Of a stretch of 64,000 nucleotides of DNA, positions 11,381-22,113 are shown in pieces. The position numbers and the translations under genes were made by a program. This DNA comes from Sambucus nigra (Eukaryota > Streptophyta > Magnoliopsida > Dipsacales > Adoxaceae), in contig OX422215.1 of the NCBI GenBank assembly GCA_949130495.1, positions 531,447,755-531,511,754 on the forward strand, written 5' to 3'. The notes under the pieces were generated by a model. It saw only the letters and a list, made by a program, of their open reading frames with translations. It was not told where the DNA came from and did not search any database. The stretch's first letter is position 1. Every line of letters starts with the position of its first letter.

Positions 11381-11463
11381 CTGAAAAAGGAAATAACGAC
11401 AAGTCAGTACAGAGGTATATGTAATAAGAAAAAGAAGGAAAGTTCAGAACAAGAGAAACTTAC
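11381..11463 (-). other. Intron 2 of the E1 opposite-strand gene
   Basis: The donor GTAAGT (from 11463) follows a codon ending TTA, and the acceptor TTTTTCAG ends at 11381. It is 83 nt, phase 0. The E5 homologue has an intron at the same point and phase (39291-39369). Confidence 0.75.
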
Positions 11464-12133
11464 TAAAGCAATATGGCGAGTAGCCAAAGATGTAAGCATA
11501 TCTCGAGGAAGATTTTCTTCAATTCCTTGGATCTAGGGGATGATCCAAGTCTTCACCGAGCTCATAGCAGAGCTCAGGGGAATAATAGTAGGAACACCAG
11601 GACCACTAACTGGGTGCTGGGAGATGGTTTCAATCAAATTGACCGAGGAGCTTTTCTTCAGCCTCCTCGAGGGCACAGCAACAGCTTCAACCAAGGAAGA
11701 ACTCTTGGTCGGGGATATGGTGATCACTTCCTTGGGAGCATCATTCTTGCTTGAAGCCACTGGGGGCTTCTCGGCATCCTTCTTGGGTGCAACAGAAGGA
11801 GAAGCATCTATTTTCTTTGTCCCCTCTGGGACATTGAACTTATTTCTTTTTGCCTCTCCAGCAAAGGTAGCTTTCTCAAAGATAGCAGGAACTCTTCTTT
11901 TACCCATCTTCTGACTCAGGGGAATGTGAGATTCAGGAGAAAAGTACTCAGGAACTGGCGCTGGTTCGGTATTGATGATCACAGGGCGAGCAGTAAAAGA
12001 GGATGTATAGCTCTTATACTGCAACAAGTATGAAGTAGACCTAATGTACTCGTCTGCAACTTTCTGATGCAAGCCCCAGATAAGTTTCAAGTGTTTTATG
12101 TTAACTTCTGTTTCTTTTGGAGCTTTTCTCTTG

Positions 12134-12231
12134 CTATCAATTGCAAATAAATACACATTGAAATATCAGTCACATATTTTATCAAATATAATGAGAGCAC
12201 AATTTCAGATATAAAATAAAATAAAAATAAC
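12134..12231 (-). other. Intron 1 of the E1 opposite-strand gene
   Basis: Donor GATAG|GTTATT and acceptor GATAG|CAAG; 98 nt, T-rich, phase 1. The E5 homologue has its intron at the same place (40153-40231), where the phase closes perfectly; E1 lacks one base at the start of exon 2. Confidence 0.65.
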
Positions 12232-12736
12232 CTATCCAATTGCCATATGGAGGGCATCTGGGACCCTTGTATACTTCATCTCCAACTAAAGGGGCATGTT
12301 GCCAATTTTTAATAACAACTCCATGTTCAAAATAATCCCACTTGTCATCTGGGAGATTGACTACTAAAGCCCTATTCAAAAATCTGGTTTTTGAGCAAAA
12401 AGTATTATCCAGAACGGCCCATCTATAACAAAACATAATCTCAGGAATTCCTATGCGAGTTCCATGAGTTTGATTTAATTTATGCACCCCATTAACTATT
12501 CTCCATGTGTTGGGGGCTATTTTTGCAGGAACGACATCAAAGTACTGACAGAATTCTAAACACAAAGGATTTTGTGGAAAAGAAAATCCACACTTAGTAA
12601 TAAAGAGGCTGGGGAACCAATGTCCCTCAGCCAAGCGAAAATAATCTGAAGGCTCAGAAAGCTCCTCCAGAGTTACCCAAGAAGGGATAGAAAAATCAGA
12701 ACAGAATTTCTCAAGAGATTCAATAAGATAAACCAT

Positions 12737-13151
12737 GATGAATAAAAGAAATGAAGAAGAAGGAAGAAGATCTTACAGGAAAAAGAGAGACCTGTTGAGA
12801 ACGAACGGAGGAAAAGATGAATGCACAAGAGAGAGAGAGATAATGGAAAACTCGAAAATAGAAATTTGAAAAAGTAAAAGACGATGGGATTGTCTGCAAC
12901 GCTTAATTACTTTGCCTCGAGAAACGGTGAAGGAAATGATTACTAAAAGAAACTATTAAGCTACCGGCGGTTTAAAGGACAAAAAATGCGCGAAGACCGA
13001 AGCGGTTATAAAAATTCAAAAAGGTCGATTCTGCAAATTTGGAAGGAAAAATAAATACGAAGGAAACGTTCCTAAAAATAAGGAGGATCATTTAATATTA
13101 CCATATTCTGAGAAAGAATGTTACATACTCCTCAAATTTCGAACTATGAAA
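12737..13151 (-). promoter_or_regulatory. Leader and candidate promoter of the opposite-strand gene
   Basis: Directly upstream of the ATG at 12736 the minus strand is rich in C and T (for example a CTCTCTCTCTCTC run near 12830), typical of plant 5' leaders. A TATA-like TTTTTATAA lies at 13006-13014 on the minus strand, about 275 bases before the ATG. There is no ORF here. The promoter is inferred only. Confidence 0.4.
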
Positions 13152-13164
13152 CATTGGGGGCTTC
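13152..13164 (+). promoter_or_regulatory. Polypurine tract of E1
   Basis: CATTGGGGGCTTC directly precedes the TG of the right LTR; it would prime plus-strand DNA synthesis. Confidence 0.75.
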
Positions 13165-13710
13165 TGTTGATACCAAAATTAATATGCTGACGTGGATGAA
13201 TCACAAGAAGACACGTGTCAGTCTACATGGCACATACAAACATTTCTACAAATACTTTAGCAAAGAGGAACTTTACTTTCCCGACCAAGTCATACACTCC
13301 GAGTAACAAGTGTACCCCGAGGAACTTCATTGCTCCGAGGAACTCCTGAATCTCAAGCAACTAAGGCAATCTGAGCTGCATCTCAACCATAGCATTAATT
13401 GCCAGATAATCAACAGTTCAACTATTCATTGAATGATTATCATACAGACGTATACGCTTAAGGGGCATTAATTATTTACCCTTTCACATGTACAGCCTAA
13501 GGGCTATAAATACATTGTATCATCCTCATTCAGGGGGGACCGGAATTTCTTGATAAAACCTATGATCGAGAATTCCAAAACATTCAGCAATAACAGAAGC
13601 AATGGACGTAGGCCATTCTTATAAGGCTGAACCACTTTAAAAATTCTTTGTCTTGTTTAAATTTATTTGTGATTAAATAATTAGAAGCAATCTAATTTTT
13701 TACATCAACA
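13165..13710 (+). repeat. E1 3' LTR
   Basis: 546 bp, TGTTGATACC...ACATCAACA, about 97% identical to the left LTR by hand count. TATA box CTATAAATA at 13504-13512. Confidence 0.95.
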
Positions 13711-13715
13711 GTACT
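13711..13715. other. Target site duplication of E1, right copy (GTACT)
   Basis: Matches 1685-1689. Confidence 0.95.
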
Positions 13716-14163
13716 ATAATTATTAATTGTAAGTGAAAATTAATTCGATAAAATACGCACGAAAGGGATAGCGTATGGAATTAAGGATATTTTGAGACTA
13801 GTTAGGTGCATCGCATAACTAGTTGATTAAAATGCATAGTTAGGTGTGCACCTTAGATGAGGGGTGAGTAATATCTCGTGAGAGTGAGGTACCAATTTAA
13901 ATATGGAAGAATGGACACATAATTAATTATGCATTTTAATTACTTGCAAAATATTTTCAAAAAGATTTGGGCTCTGACCCATATCAAATTTAGACACGAT
14001 TCTTTTCATATTCGAGCATGTTGCCCACGTCAGTCAGATTTATTTTATTTTACTTCACTTCGTTATTGGGATTAAAATTGACACTTAACTTAACTTAATA
14101 GTAGGTGGTTAGTAATTCATTGGTTTCGACAGTGATGCTAAGAATGAGACAAATGAGACTCCT
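13716..14163 (+). repeat. Older gypsy LTR, middle piece (between E1 and E2)
   Basis: The order of motifs follows the end of the E9 LTR: a GGTGTGCA segment with AGAGTGA, then GCTCTGACCC (matching 49231-49243), then TTCGACAGTGATGCTAAGAATG near 14127, which matches 49737-49758. No ORF. E1 inserted at its left end and E2 at its right end. Confidence 0.7.
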
Positions 14164-14168
14164 GTTTT
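14164..14168. other. Target site duplication of E2, left copy (GTTTT)
   Basis: GTTTT precedes the LTR start at 14169 and matches 22109-22113. Confidence 0.9.
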
Positions 14169-14735
14169 TGAAGGCCCTATATAGAGCACACCTAGGGTTT
14201 GCTTTTCGTGCTTCAGCTATATAGGACTTCATCTAGTTGGACTAGAATTTTGACAAAATATTTTTGTAATTTAGGATTACGTGTCCCCATATCGACTCCA
14301 AGCTCTCTTTGTCCATCTACATCAAATGTGAATTCCATTCAGTTCGCCATCTCAGAAAAAGGTAATCTTATGGCTCATAGGAATTTCTGTCATATAGGAC
14401 ACAACACCACGTTGCATTTTGCATTTTTATCATATCTTATGATAATATTTTGCTTCGTCATAATAAAATTATTTTTGAGTTCAAAAATTTTAATTTGGAA
14501 TTTTTATAAGAAAAATGTTTTTGTGAAAATAAGTTTGACACTAAATATTTTTCTTAATAAAAATTGCAGAACATTTTTTTTTGAAGTTGAAAATACATTT
14601 TTTTATTTTATGTTGTATTTGTGCATGTGCGTGTCATTATATATATATATTCATGCTTATGTATGCGTGTGTTTTTTTTTTATGTATGCATGATATTTTA
14701 CATATGCATGTGTCCCTAAATGTGCGTGCGTGTTA

Positions 14736-14772
<37 letters not shown>

Positions 14773-17033
14773 TTGATATGTTAGTATATTATATATATAT
14801 GCATGCCTTAATGATAATATATATAGGATTGTTTTTAGCAGTTAATGCTTTTGGCAGACTTTACCCATGCCTCTTTTGCTTTGCCACATCTGATTGGCTT
14901 TGTCTTGGTCATGGTATGCGTACGATATATATATATGTTATGTATTGAGTTGACCACCTAGGATTAGTTAATGTTTTTTGTGGCTTTAGTAGGTGTACTC
15001 GGTTTTTGGGAGCTGGCCACGATTTGACCTCACAGGTCATAGCCTTTATCATTTGTGCATAGCCCATGCTTTAGGCTGTACCAGCCATACCCAGTACCGC
15101 TCCTTGGTTCTGTAACCTTCTTAAGCACACGGTTTTTGCTTAAACCAGAACTGGTATTTTTTATAAACGACGTCGCGGTATATTTTTCAGAAACCATTTT
15201 TTTTGAAAACGACGTCGGTATCATTTTAGTTTTAAAAACGCAGAATTATTTTCATCTAAAACGACGCAGTTTTATTGTTGGTGTAACGGTAATATTTTGT
15301 AGCGTTGTTGTTACGCAGTTCAATACAGCTGGCTTTGCAATCTGATCAAAACGACTGTGTTTTAATAAACGTTTTGTTTATTAGTCTGTTAGTTTGTTAC
15401 AACTTGCTCAACACGTGTCACAATTTTAACACACCACTTCGTGTTTCTTTGTGAGCCCTTAGATCTATTTTTATCAGTGGCTGGTGTGTATTCTTTGTCA
15501 ATCCGTGTGAACCTTTTTACACCTATCTGCACACACTTGTGCACTCTATAAATAGAACCCTTTGGGTATTCATTTTTAAGAGCTGAGAAAATAATTTTGT
15601 AGCAGAACTCTGTCAAAATTTTGAGAGAGAGAGAGAGATTAAACCATATTATTTTTGTGTCATCTTCAAGTGTTGATTTCTATCAAAAACGAAAATGAAG
15701 ATTGGACTTCTCTCATTGTAAATCTGCACTTACGATTTTCTAGAGTGTATAATCTTTGTAAGTGAGTTCTCTCATTCTTGTGTGTATTTTTAGATCAGTC
15801 TTTAGATCTATTATTTGTACACAACACACACTATTCACGAAATTAATTTGTGTATGTGAATATTCTGCTTGTGACTTGATTGTGAGATCTTGTATGTTTT
15901 TAAAACGTTTTGTTTTAAAACAGATTTTTCAGAAAATATTTGTTAATATTCAGATTTGTATTGTTAGAGGTTTAGAAAGTTAAACCTAAGATATCTGAGA
16001 TCTAATTTGTGGAAGATTTAATATCTTGACTGAATATTATTTGCATGTGTGTTTAAGACTTTTTGATTTAATCTGAAATATCTGTGAAAATAGTCTTGAT
16101 ACGATTTTAGATTAAAATCTGATTTAATCTAATAGTTGTTTTCTGAAAAACGAGATTGTGAATATTTGACTGTCTGTTTTTATTGAATATATTTGAAGTC
16201 ATATTCTGTGAACATGATTGTTTGATTGTGTTAATGATTTTCAGAAATTGTTTGCATCTCATATCACTCACATATCACTCACTTTGTACTCACGTAGACA
16301 CATATTTGTTTGTGTAATATCTGAACAAGTCTAGTGTTCGAGATTTAAAGAAAGAGAAAAGAAGTTTTCAAAAGTGTATTCAAAGTCAAACTGATTTGAT
16401 TTGAATAGCACAAGACTTGCAAAGATATAGGTGAAATATATTCTGTTGCATCACACACACTTCACTAGAAAGTAAATAATAGGCACTGAGCCAACCTGCG
16501 CTTAAGGAAGTTAAAGGGGAGTCTGCGAAGTGAAGAACGCAAAAACAAGTGAGGACAAGTTAAAGAGAGAATAGAATAAGCAACCAGGGTAGAGACTTGG
16601 TCGTGTGGGGTAATAGCTAGATCATTCTTCTTTAATTGTTAAGTTTGTTGTTTGTAACTCGTTCCTGTTGTTTTATTGTTTTAGTGGAAGTAGTTTAGGT
16701 AACTCCTAGAGGAGTTCGTCGTTTTTCCCGGGGAAAGGTTTTTGCGACGTTAAATAAATACCGTGTGTTGTACATTTCTTGCATTTCACCTCACATGAAA
16801 AGGTAGGACTAAATAATTAGAAACTCGCCTAAAATTGAATCTGTTTTGGACTTTAATTAACTTTGAAAATTAAAATTATTTTCATAAAAGTTAATCAGAT
16901 TAAGTAAAAGTTTAATTTGGTCCCCCTTGGCATCATTCATATAAACTCGTAGGTTTAAGGTGTTTACTCAACAATAGTTTACTTCCGCATATAAAGTCTT
17001 TGCGCACCGACCCGCATTTTCGGGGTCACCTCA
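14169..17033 (+). repeat. E2 5' LTR
   Basis: 2865 bp. It holds a TA microsatellite near 14739-14770, a strong TATA box at 15547-15554 and a short GA run near 15625. Small ORFs inside it also occur in the right LTR and are not genes. Confidence 0.95.
15547..15554 (+). promoter_or_regulatory. TATA box of E2 5' LTR
   Basis: TATAAATA in the context CTCTATAAATAGAACC, a near-ideal plant TATA box; copy at 20620-20627 in the right LTR. Transcription should start about 30 bases downstream, giving an R-U5 region of about 1.45 kb. Confidence 0.8.
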
Positions 17034-17035
17034 AG

Positions 17036-17047
17036 TGGTATCAGAGC
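17036..17047 (+). promoter_or_regulatory. Primer-binding site of E2
   Basis: TGGTATCAGAGC, complementary to the 3' end of plant initiator tRNA-Met, two bases after the LTR. Confidence 0.9.
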
Positions 17048-17061
17048 TAGACTTTTAAAGA

Positions 17062-18741
17062 TTGTTTTCAAAACTTTTGTTAAACACTTTTTATCTTGTT
17101 TTAATGGATGATTCAAGTCAATTACTTAGGCTTGGTAATTTTAGTATTCCTCCTATTTCTGATGAATCAAACTGTGTTGCATTTTTTGGGAAAGTTTATG
17201 ATTGTTGTGGAGATGTGTACTTAGCAGGAATGACCGATTCTGAATATGATTCTCATTCTGATTCTGAATCTGATGATGTGCTTGATTTAATTGATGCTGC
17301 TAAATCTTTATTAGCTAGTCAGCCTTCTATGCTTGAAATAACAGCTCCGTTTGATGCTAAACGTGCCTTGTGTGATACTGAATTTGATGATAACAACAAT
17401 TCACACACGGACACTAATGAGCATGAAAATTTTGTTGGCTATGATGATTACTCGGAATTGTATGTAAGGACTTTGCAAAATAGACAAGAATTATCGAATT
17501 TGGTAAAAATGCTTAGTGAGACCTTAGAGAACCAATATAAGATTGTTCAACAAAATTCCATTGAAATGAACAATGTCAAAAATGATTTTGAAAAACAATC
17601 ACTTGATTTTAAAATTCAAATTACGACTTTAAATGAAAATTTCTCTTCTTTTGAAGAAAAATATAATGAAGCGCTTTTGCAAGTTGAAAAATCCAAACAA
17701 GTTTGTGAAACAGCTTTCAAAATGTGTCGTAGTCGTGATATAACATGTTTTGACCTTGACAAATTGCTTGCTGAACAACGATATAAGGGTGATACTAGAG
17801 GGTTTGGTTATGATGGTCCTATTTCAAAGACTGATGATTTTACTAAACCAGTCCCCTTTGTAAAAGCCCAAGAAGAAATGGCTCTTCCGTTGGAAAGTAA
17901 GTTGTCTGAAAAGGATAAAGGAAAACAAGTCTTAATTGAAAGTGATTTTGAAAATGACATTGATATTTTCATTGAAAATTTTGTTGAGGCATCTACATCA
18001 AAATATTGTCCTCCGGCCAAGAGACTCTATAGACCTCCTAAACCATTTATTCGTAATGAATCTGTCAAGCATGTAGAGGAAAAACACTACCAATCTGATC
18101 TACCTACTTCTAGTAAGTTCTGTACTAGGTGTGATGTTTTTGGTCACCAAAACTGGGAATGCCTTGGTAATCGCAAGAAAGGTACTCATTTTAAAAGTCA
18201 TAACTCTAATGTGAAGCGATTTACAAATTTTCCTAGGCAGCGCACTAACACTAATTGGAATCATTCCTTCAATAAGTCTAGGCCTCTTGTTAACAAGAAC
18301 AGATTTTCGAAAAATAAATTTTCTCCTAAATTCCAGAAGGCACAAAAACCTTTGAAAACTTTGCCTATTTGGATTAGGACTTGTGACTTCAGACCTCAAA
18401 TAGATTTTTTAAAATCGAAGAAATGCCCAACTAATGTATGTGACGCTTGCGAGAATAAGAAAATCATTATGTCTCCTCACGTGAAGGTTAAGGACTTAAA
18501 CACTACCATACCCTTAGATTCATTCAATGATGGGGGAGGTAAGTTTAATAAAAATGGAGTTTCCAAGTATTGTGACACTAATGGATATTCGTACCAGGTT
18601 AATGTTCCAAAATCTCATAAACAAATTAGGGTAGTTCCTTCTATTGCTTGTGATTTTCAGCTTGTTGATATGCTGTCTATGCCTTATGATAAGTCTTGCT
18701 TACATGTAACTTCAACATTTGATTGGAAAGATTGTACTTGA
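17062..18741 (+). CDS. gag: E2 Gag-like protein (559 aa), intact
   Basis: Uninterrupted frame from just after the primer site. The real start may be the second ATG at 17104 (M-D-D-S-S-Q), because the first 14 residues are leader-like. Residues about 55-80 are acidic and serine-rich (S-D-S-E-S-D-D); about 130-235 form a coiled coil; a perfect retroviral zinc knuckle C-x2-C-x4-H-x4-C lies at residues 354-367 (18121-18162), followed by a basic, asparagine-rich stretch and a cysteine-rich segment near 470. No capsid-core domain, protease D-S-G motif or polymerase is visible. The acidic/coiled-coil/zinc-knuckle order resembles the C-terminal part of copia Gag polyproteins. It probably coats or selects element RNA; enzymes must come from another element. 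An intact frame in a non-autonomous element suggests recent selection or very recent insertion. Confidence 0.75.
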   Translation: MFSKLLLNTFYLVLMDDSSQLLRLGNFSIPPISDESNCVAFFGKVYDCCGDVYLAGMTDSEYDSHSDSESDDVLDLIDAAKSLLASQPSMLEITAPFDAKRALCDTEFDDNNNSHTDTNEHENFVGYDDYSELYVRTLQNRQELSNLVKMLSETLENQYKIVQQNSIEMNNVKNDFEKQSLDFKIQITTLNENFSSFEEKYNEALLQVEKSKQVCETAFKMCRSRDITCFDLDKLLAEQRYKGDTRGFGYDGPISKTDDFTKPVPFVKAQEEMALPLESKLSEKDKGKQVLIESDFENDIDIFIENFVEASTSKYCPPAKRLYRPPKPFIRNESVKHVEEKHYQSDLPTSSKFCTRCDVFGHQNWECLGNRKKGTHFKSHNSNVKRFTNFPRQRTNTNWNHSFNKSRPLVNKNRFSKNKFSPKFQKAQKPLKTLPIWIRTCDFRPQIDFLKSKKCPTNVCDACENKKIIMSPHVKVKDLNTTIPLDSFNDGGGKFNKNGVSKYCDTNGYSYQVNVPKSHKQIRVVPSIACDFQLVDMLSMPYDKSCLHVTSTFDWKDCT

Positions 18742-19244
18742 ATGTTTTGCTTATGTTTAAACTGCATTCTTTGATTACTAGATCTCCGAGGTTTTAGGAT
18801 AAAGGTATCTACTAATAACCGGTATCTCTTAAAGCCATGTGTAATGTAGGAGACGCTTTTTTTTTGCAGATTATGAACATTTATTTTTTTCTTTCTTTTC
18901 CATTGTCTAATTTAGACAAAATGGGGGAGAATTGAGTACATATTCTATTCTTGTGTTGATGATATTTTCCATACATATCATGTCTTATAATTTCTGCACA
19001 TTTAATTCTGTCATTTTAATATTTTGGTAGAGCAAATGCTACTAACTTGATTTCTTGGCAGATTGTGTATTTATGTTTTGCAGGTTTTCTTAACCGTGCA
19101 TCCGATTGAGTTGTGTCTTTTCTTTTCTAGGATGGGTGGGTAGTTAGATACTCTTTTGTATAGGACATATTAGGATTTATTTTTCCTTAGTATATCATTT
19201 GATGTACTCAAGGGTATTGTCAAAATTAGTCCAATGGGGGAGTT
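18742..19244 (+). other. E2 3' untranslated region with two polypurine tracts
   Basis: No ORF. A purine tract AAAATGGGGGAGA lies at 18918-18930 and a second, AATGGGGGAGT, at 19233-19243 directly before the LTR. The second is the priming tract by position; the first is an internal duplicate. Confidence 0.7.
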
Positions 19245-19811
19245 TGAAGGCCCTATATAGAGCACACCTAGGGTTTGCTTTTCGTGCTTCAGCTATATAG
19301 GACTTCATCTAGTTGGACTAGAATTTTGACAAAATATTTTTGTAATTTAGGATTACGTGTCCCCATATCGACTCCAAGCTCTCTTTGTCCATCTACATCA
19401 AATGTGCATTCCATTCAGTTCGCCATCTCAGAAAAAGGTAATCTTATGGCTCATAGGAATTTCTGTCATATAGGACACAACACCACGTTGCATTTTGCAT
19501 TTTTATCATATCTTATGATAATATTTTGCTTCGTCATAATAAAATTATTTTTGAGTTCAAAAATTTTAATTTGGAATTTTTATAAGAAAAATGTTTTTGT
19601 GAAAATAAGTTTGACACTAAATATTTTTCTTAATAAAAATTGCAGAACATTTTTTTTTGAAGTTGAAAATACATTTTTTTATTTTATGTTGTATTTGTGC
19701 ATGTGCGTGTCATTATGTATATATATTCATGCTTATGTATGCGTGTTTTTTTTTTTTATGTATGCATGATATTTTACATATGCATGTGTCCCTAAATGTG
19801 CGTGCGTGTTA

Positions 19812-19846
<35 letters not shown>

Positions 19847-22108
19847 TTGATATGTTAGTATATTATATATATATGCATGCCTTAATGATAATATATATAG
19901 GATTGTTTTTAGCAGTTAATGCTTTTGGCAGACTTTACCCATGCCTCTTTTGCTTTGCCACATCTGATTGGCTTTGTCTTGGTCATGGTATGCGTACGAT
20001 ATATATATATGTTATGTATTGAGTTGACCACCTAGGATTAGTTAATGTTTTTTGTGGCTTTAGTAGGTGTACTCGGTTTTTGGGAGCTGGCCACGATTTG
20101 ACCTCACAGGTCATAGCCTTTATCATTTGTGCATAGCCCATGCCTTAGGCTGTACCAGCCATACCCAGTACCGCTCCTTGGTTCTGTAACCTTCTTAAGC
20201 ACACGGTTTTTGCTTAAACCAGAACTGGTATTTTTTATAAACAACGTCGCGGTATATTTTTCAGAAACCATTTTTTTGAAAACGACGTCGGTATCATTTT
20301 AGTTTTAAAAACGCAGAATTATTTTCATCTAAAACGACGCAGTTTTATTGTTGGTGTAACGGTAATATTTTGGAGCGTTGTTGTTACGCAGTTCAATACA
20401 GCTGGCTTTGCAATCTGATCAAAACGACTGTGTTTTAATAAACGTTTTGTTTATTAGTCTGTTAGTTTGTTACAACTTGCTCAACACGTGTCACAATTTT
20501 AACACACCACTTCGTGTTTCTTTTTGAGCCCTTAGATCTATTTTTATCAGTGGCTGGTGTGTATTCTTTGTCAATCCGTGTGAACCTTTTTACACCTATC
20601 TGCACACACTTGTGCACTCTATAAATAGAACCCTTTGGGTATTCATTTTTAAGAGCTGAGAAAATAATTTTGTAGCAGAACTCTGTCAAAATTTTGAGAG
20701 AGAGAGAGAGAGATTAAACCAGATTATTTTTGTGTCATCTTCAAGTGTTGATTTCTATCAAAAACGAAAATGAAGATTGGACTTCTCTCATTGTAAATCC
20801 GCACTTACGATTTTCTAGAGTGTATAATCTTTGTAAGTGAGTTCTCTCATTCTTGTGTGTATTTTTAGATCAGTCTTTAGATCTATTATTTGTACACAAC
20901 ACACACTATTCACGAAATTAATTTGTGTATGTGAATATTCTGCTTGTGACTTGATTGTGAGATCTTGTATGTTTTTAAAACGTTTTGTTTTAAAACAGAT
21001 TTTTCAGAAAATATTTGTTAATATTCAGATTTGTATTGTTAGAGGTTTAGAAAGTTAAACCTAAGATATCTGAGATCTGATTTGTGGAAGATTTAATATC
21101 TTGACTGAATATTATTTGCATGTGTGTTTAAGACTTTTTGATTTAATCTGAAATATCTGTGAAAATAGTCTTGATACGATTTTAGATTAAAATCTGATTT
21201 AATCTAATAGTTGTTTTCTGAAAAACGAGATTGTGAATATTTGACTGTCTGTTTTTATTGAATATATTTGAAGTCATATTCTATGAACATGATTGTTTGA
21301 TTGTGTTAATGATTTTCAGAAATTGTTTGCATCTCATATCACTCACATATCACTCACTTTGTACTCACGTAGACACATATTTGTTTGTGTAATATCTGAA
21401 CAAGTCTAGTGTTCGAGATTTAAAGAAAGAGAAAAGAAGTTTTCAAAAGTGTATTCAAAGTCAAACTGATTTGATTTGAATAGCACAAGACTTGCAAAGA
21501 TATAGGTGAAATATATTCTGTTGCATCACACACACTTCACTAGAAAGTAAATAATAGGCACTGAGCCAACCTGCGCTTAAGGAAGTTAAAGGGGAGGCTG
21601 CGAAGTGAAGAACGCAAAAACAAGTGAGGACAAGTTAAAGAGAGAATAGAATAAGCAACCAGGGTAGAGACTTGGTCGTGTGGGGTAATAGCTAGATCAT
21701 TCTTCTTTAATTGTTAAGTTTGTTGTTTGTAACTCGTTCCTGTTGTTTTATTGTTTTAGTGGAAGTAGTTTAGGTAACTCCTAGAGGAGTTCATCGTTTT
21801 TCCCGGGGAAGGGTTTTTGCGACGTTAAATAAATACCGTGTGTTGTACATTTCTTGCATTTCACCTCACATGAAAAGGTAGGACTAAATAATTAGAAACT
21901 CGCCTAAAATTGAATCTGTTTTGGACTTTAATTAACTTTGAAAATTAAAATTATTTTCATAAAAGTTAATCAGATTAAGTAAAAGTTTAATTTGGTCCCC
22001 CTTGGCATCATTCATATAAACTCGTAGGTTTAAGGTGTTTACTCAACAATAGTTTACTTCCGCATATAAAGTCTTTGCGCACCGACCCGCATTTTCGGGG
22101 TCACCTCA
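19245..22108 (+). repeat. E2 3' LTR
   Basis: 2864 bp, about 99.5% identical to the left LTR. TATA box at 20620-20627. Confidence 0.95.
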
Positions 22109-22113
22109 GTTTT
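22109..22113. other. Target site duplication of E2, right copy (GTTTT)
   Basis: Matches 14164-14168. Confidence 0.9.

Larger units (their letters stand above)
10536..12736 (-). pseudogene. E1 opposite-strand spliced gene, plant transposon-type domain plus coiled coil
   Basis: Read from 12736 leftward. Exon 1 (12736-12232) encodes a globular N-terminal domain with G-F-S-F-P, P-N-T-W-R-I-V-N-G and L-V-V-N-L-P motifs; this resembles the family annotated as 'transposase (putative), gypsy type' (PF04195 in my recollection, not searched). Exon 2 (12133-11464) encodes a lysine-, proline- and serine-rich linker; exon 3 (11380-10536) a long charged coiled coil, a G-W-D-x-G-W motif and an acidic, proline-rich tail. 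Introns are bounded by GT...AG. Defects: one base short at the exon 1/2 join, a TAG late in exon 2, a TGA near 11052 and a frameshift near 10780. E5 carries a homologue with the same exon structure. Its role in the element is unknown; a nuclear or RNA-binding accessory protein is only a guess. Confidence 0.75.
1690..13710 (+). mobile_element. E1: full-length Tat-type Ty3/gypsy LTR retrotransposon
   Basis: Two 546-bp LTRs, a TGGCGCC primer-binding site, a purine-rich tract before the right LTR and a perfect 5-bp duplication define the element exactly. The internal part holds gag-pol on the plus strand, two tandem-repeat blocks, and a large gene on the minus strand. A second RNase H domain of the archaeal type between the usual RNase H and integrase is a known mark of the Tat lineage. 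The LTRs differ at about 17 positions by my hand count, roughly 97% identity, so the insertion is older than E2 and E9. The coding genes are dead: stops, at least two frameshifts and a deletion in Gag. Confidence 0.93.
14169..22108 (+). mobile_element. E2: young non-autonomous LTR element with a Gag-like gene only
   Basis: Two LTRs of 2865 and 2864 bp (TGAAGGCCC...GTCACCTCA), a standard plant initiator-Met primer site, a polypurine tract and the duplication GTTTT. The LTRs differ at only about 15 positions by eye, near 99.5% identity, so it is the youngest insertion here. The 2.2-kb interior has one ORF and no protease, RT or integrase, which fits the class called TR-GAG. Its duplicated purine tracts match those of copia element E3, so a copia partner is the likely source of enzymes. 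Confidence 0.9.

Noticed and set aside
14199..14693. 164-codon ORF, present again at 19275-19769
   Set aside because: Repeated only because it lies in both E2 LTRs upstream of the TATA box; composition follows AT-rich DNA and no domain is visible.
15762..15983. 73-codon ORF, present again at 20837-21058, and minus-strand ORF 15389-15616/20462-20689
   Set aside because: Also inside the E2 LTR pair; short, no recognisable features.
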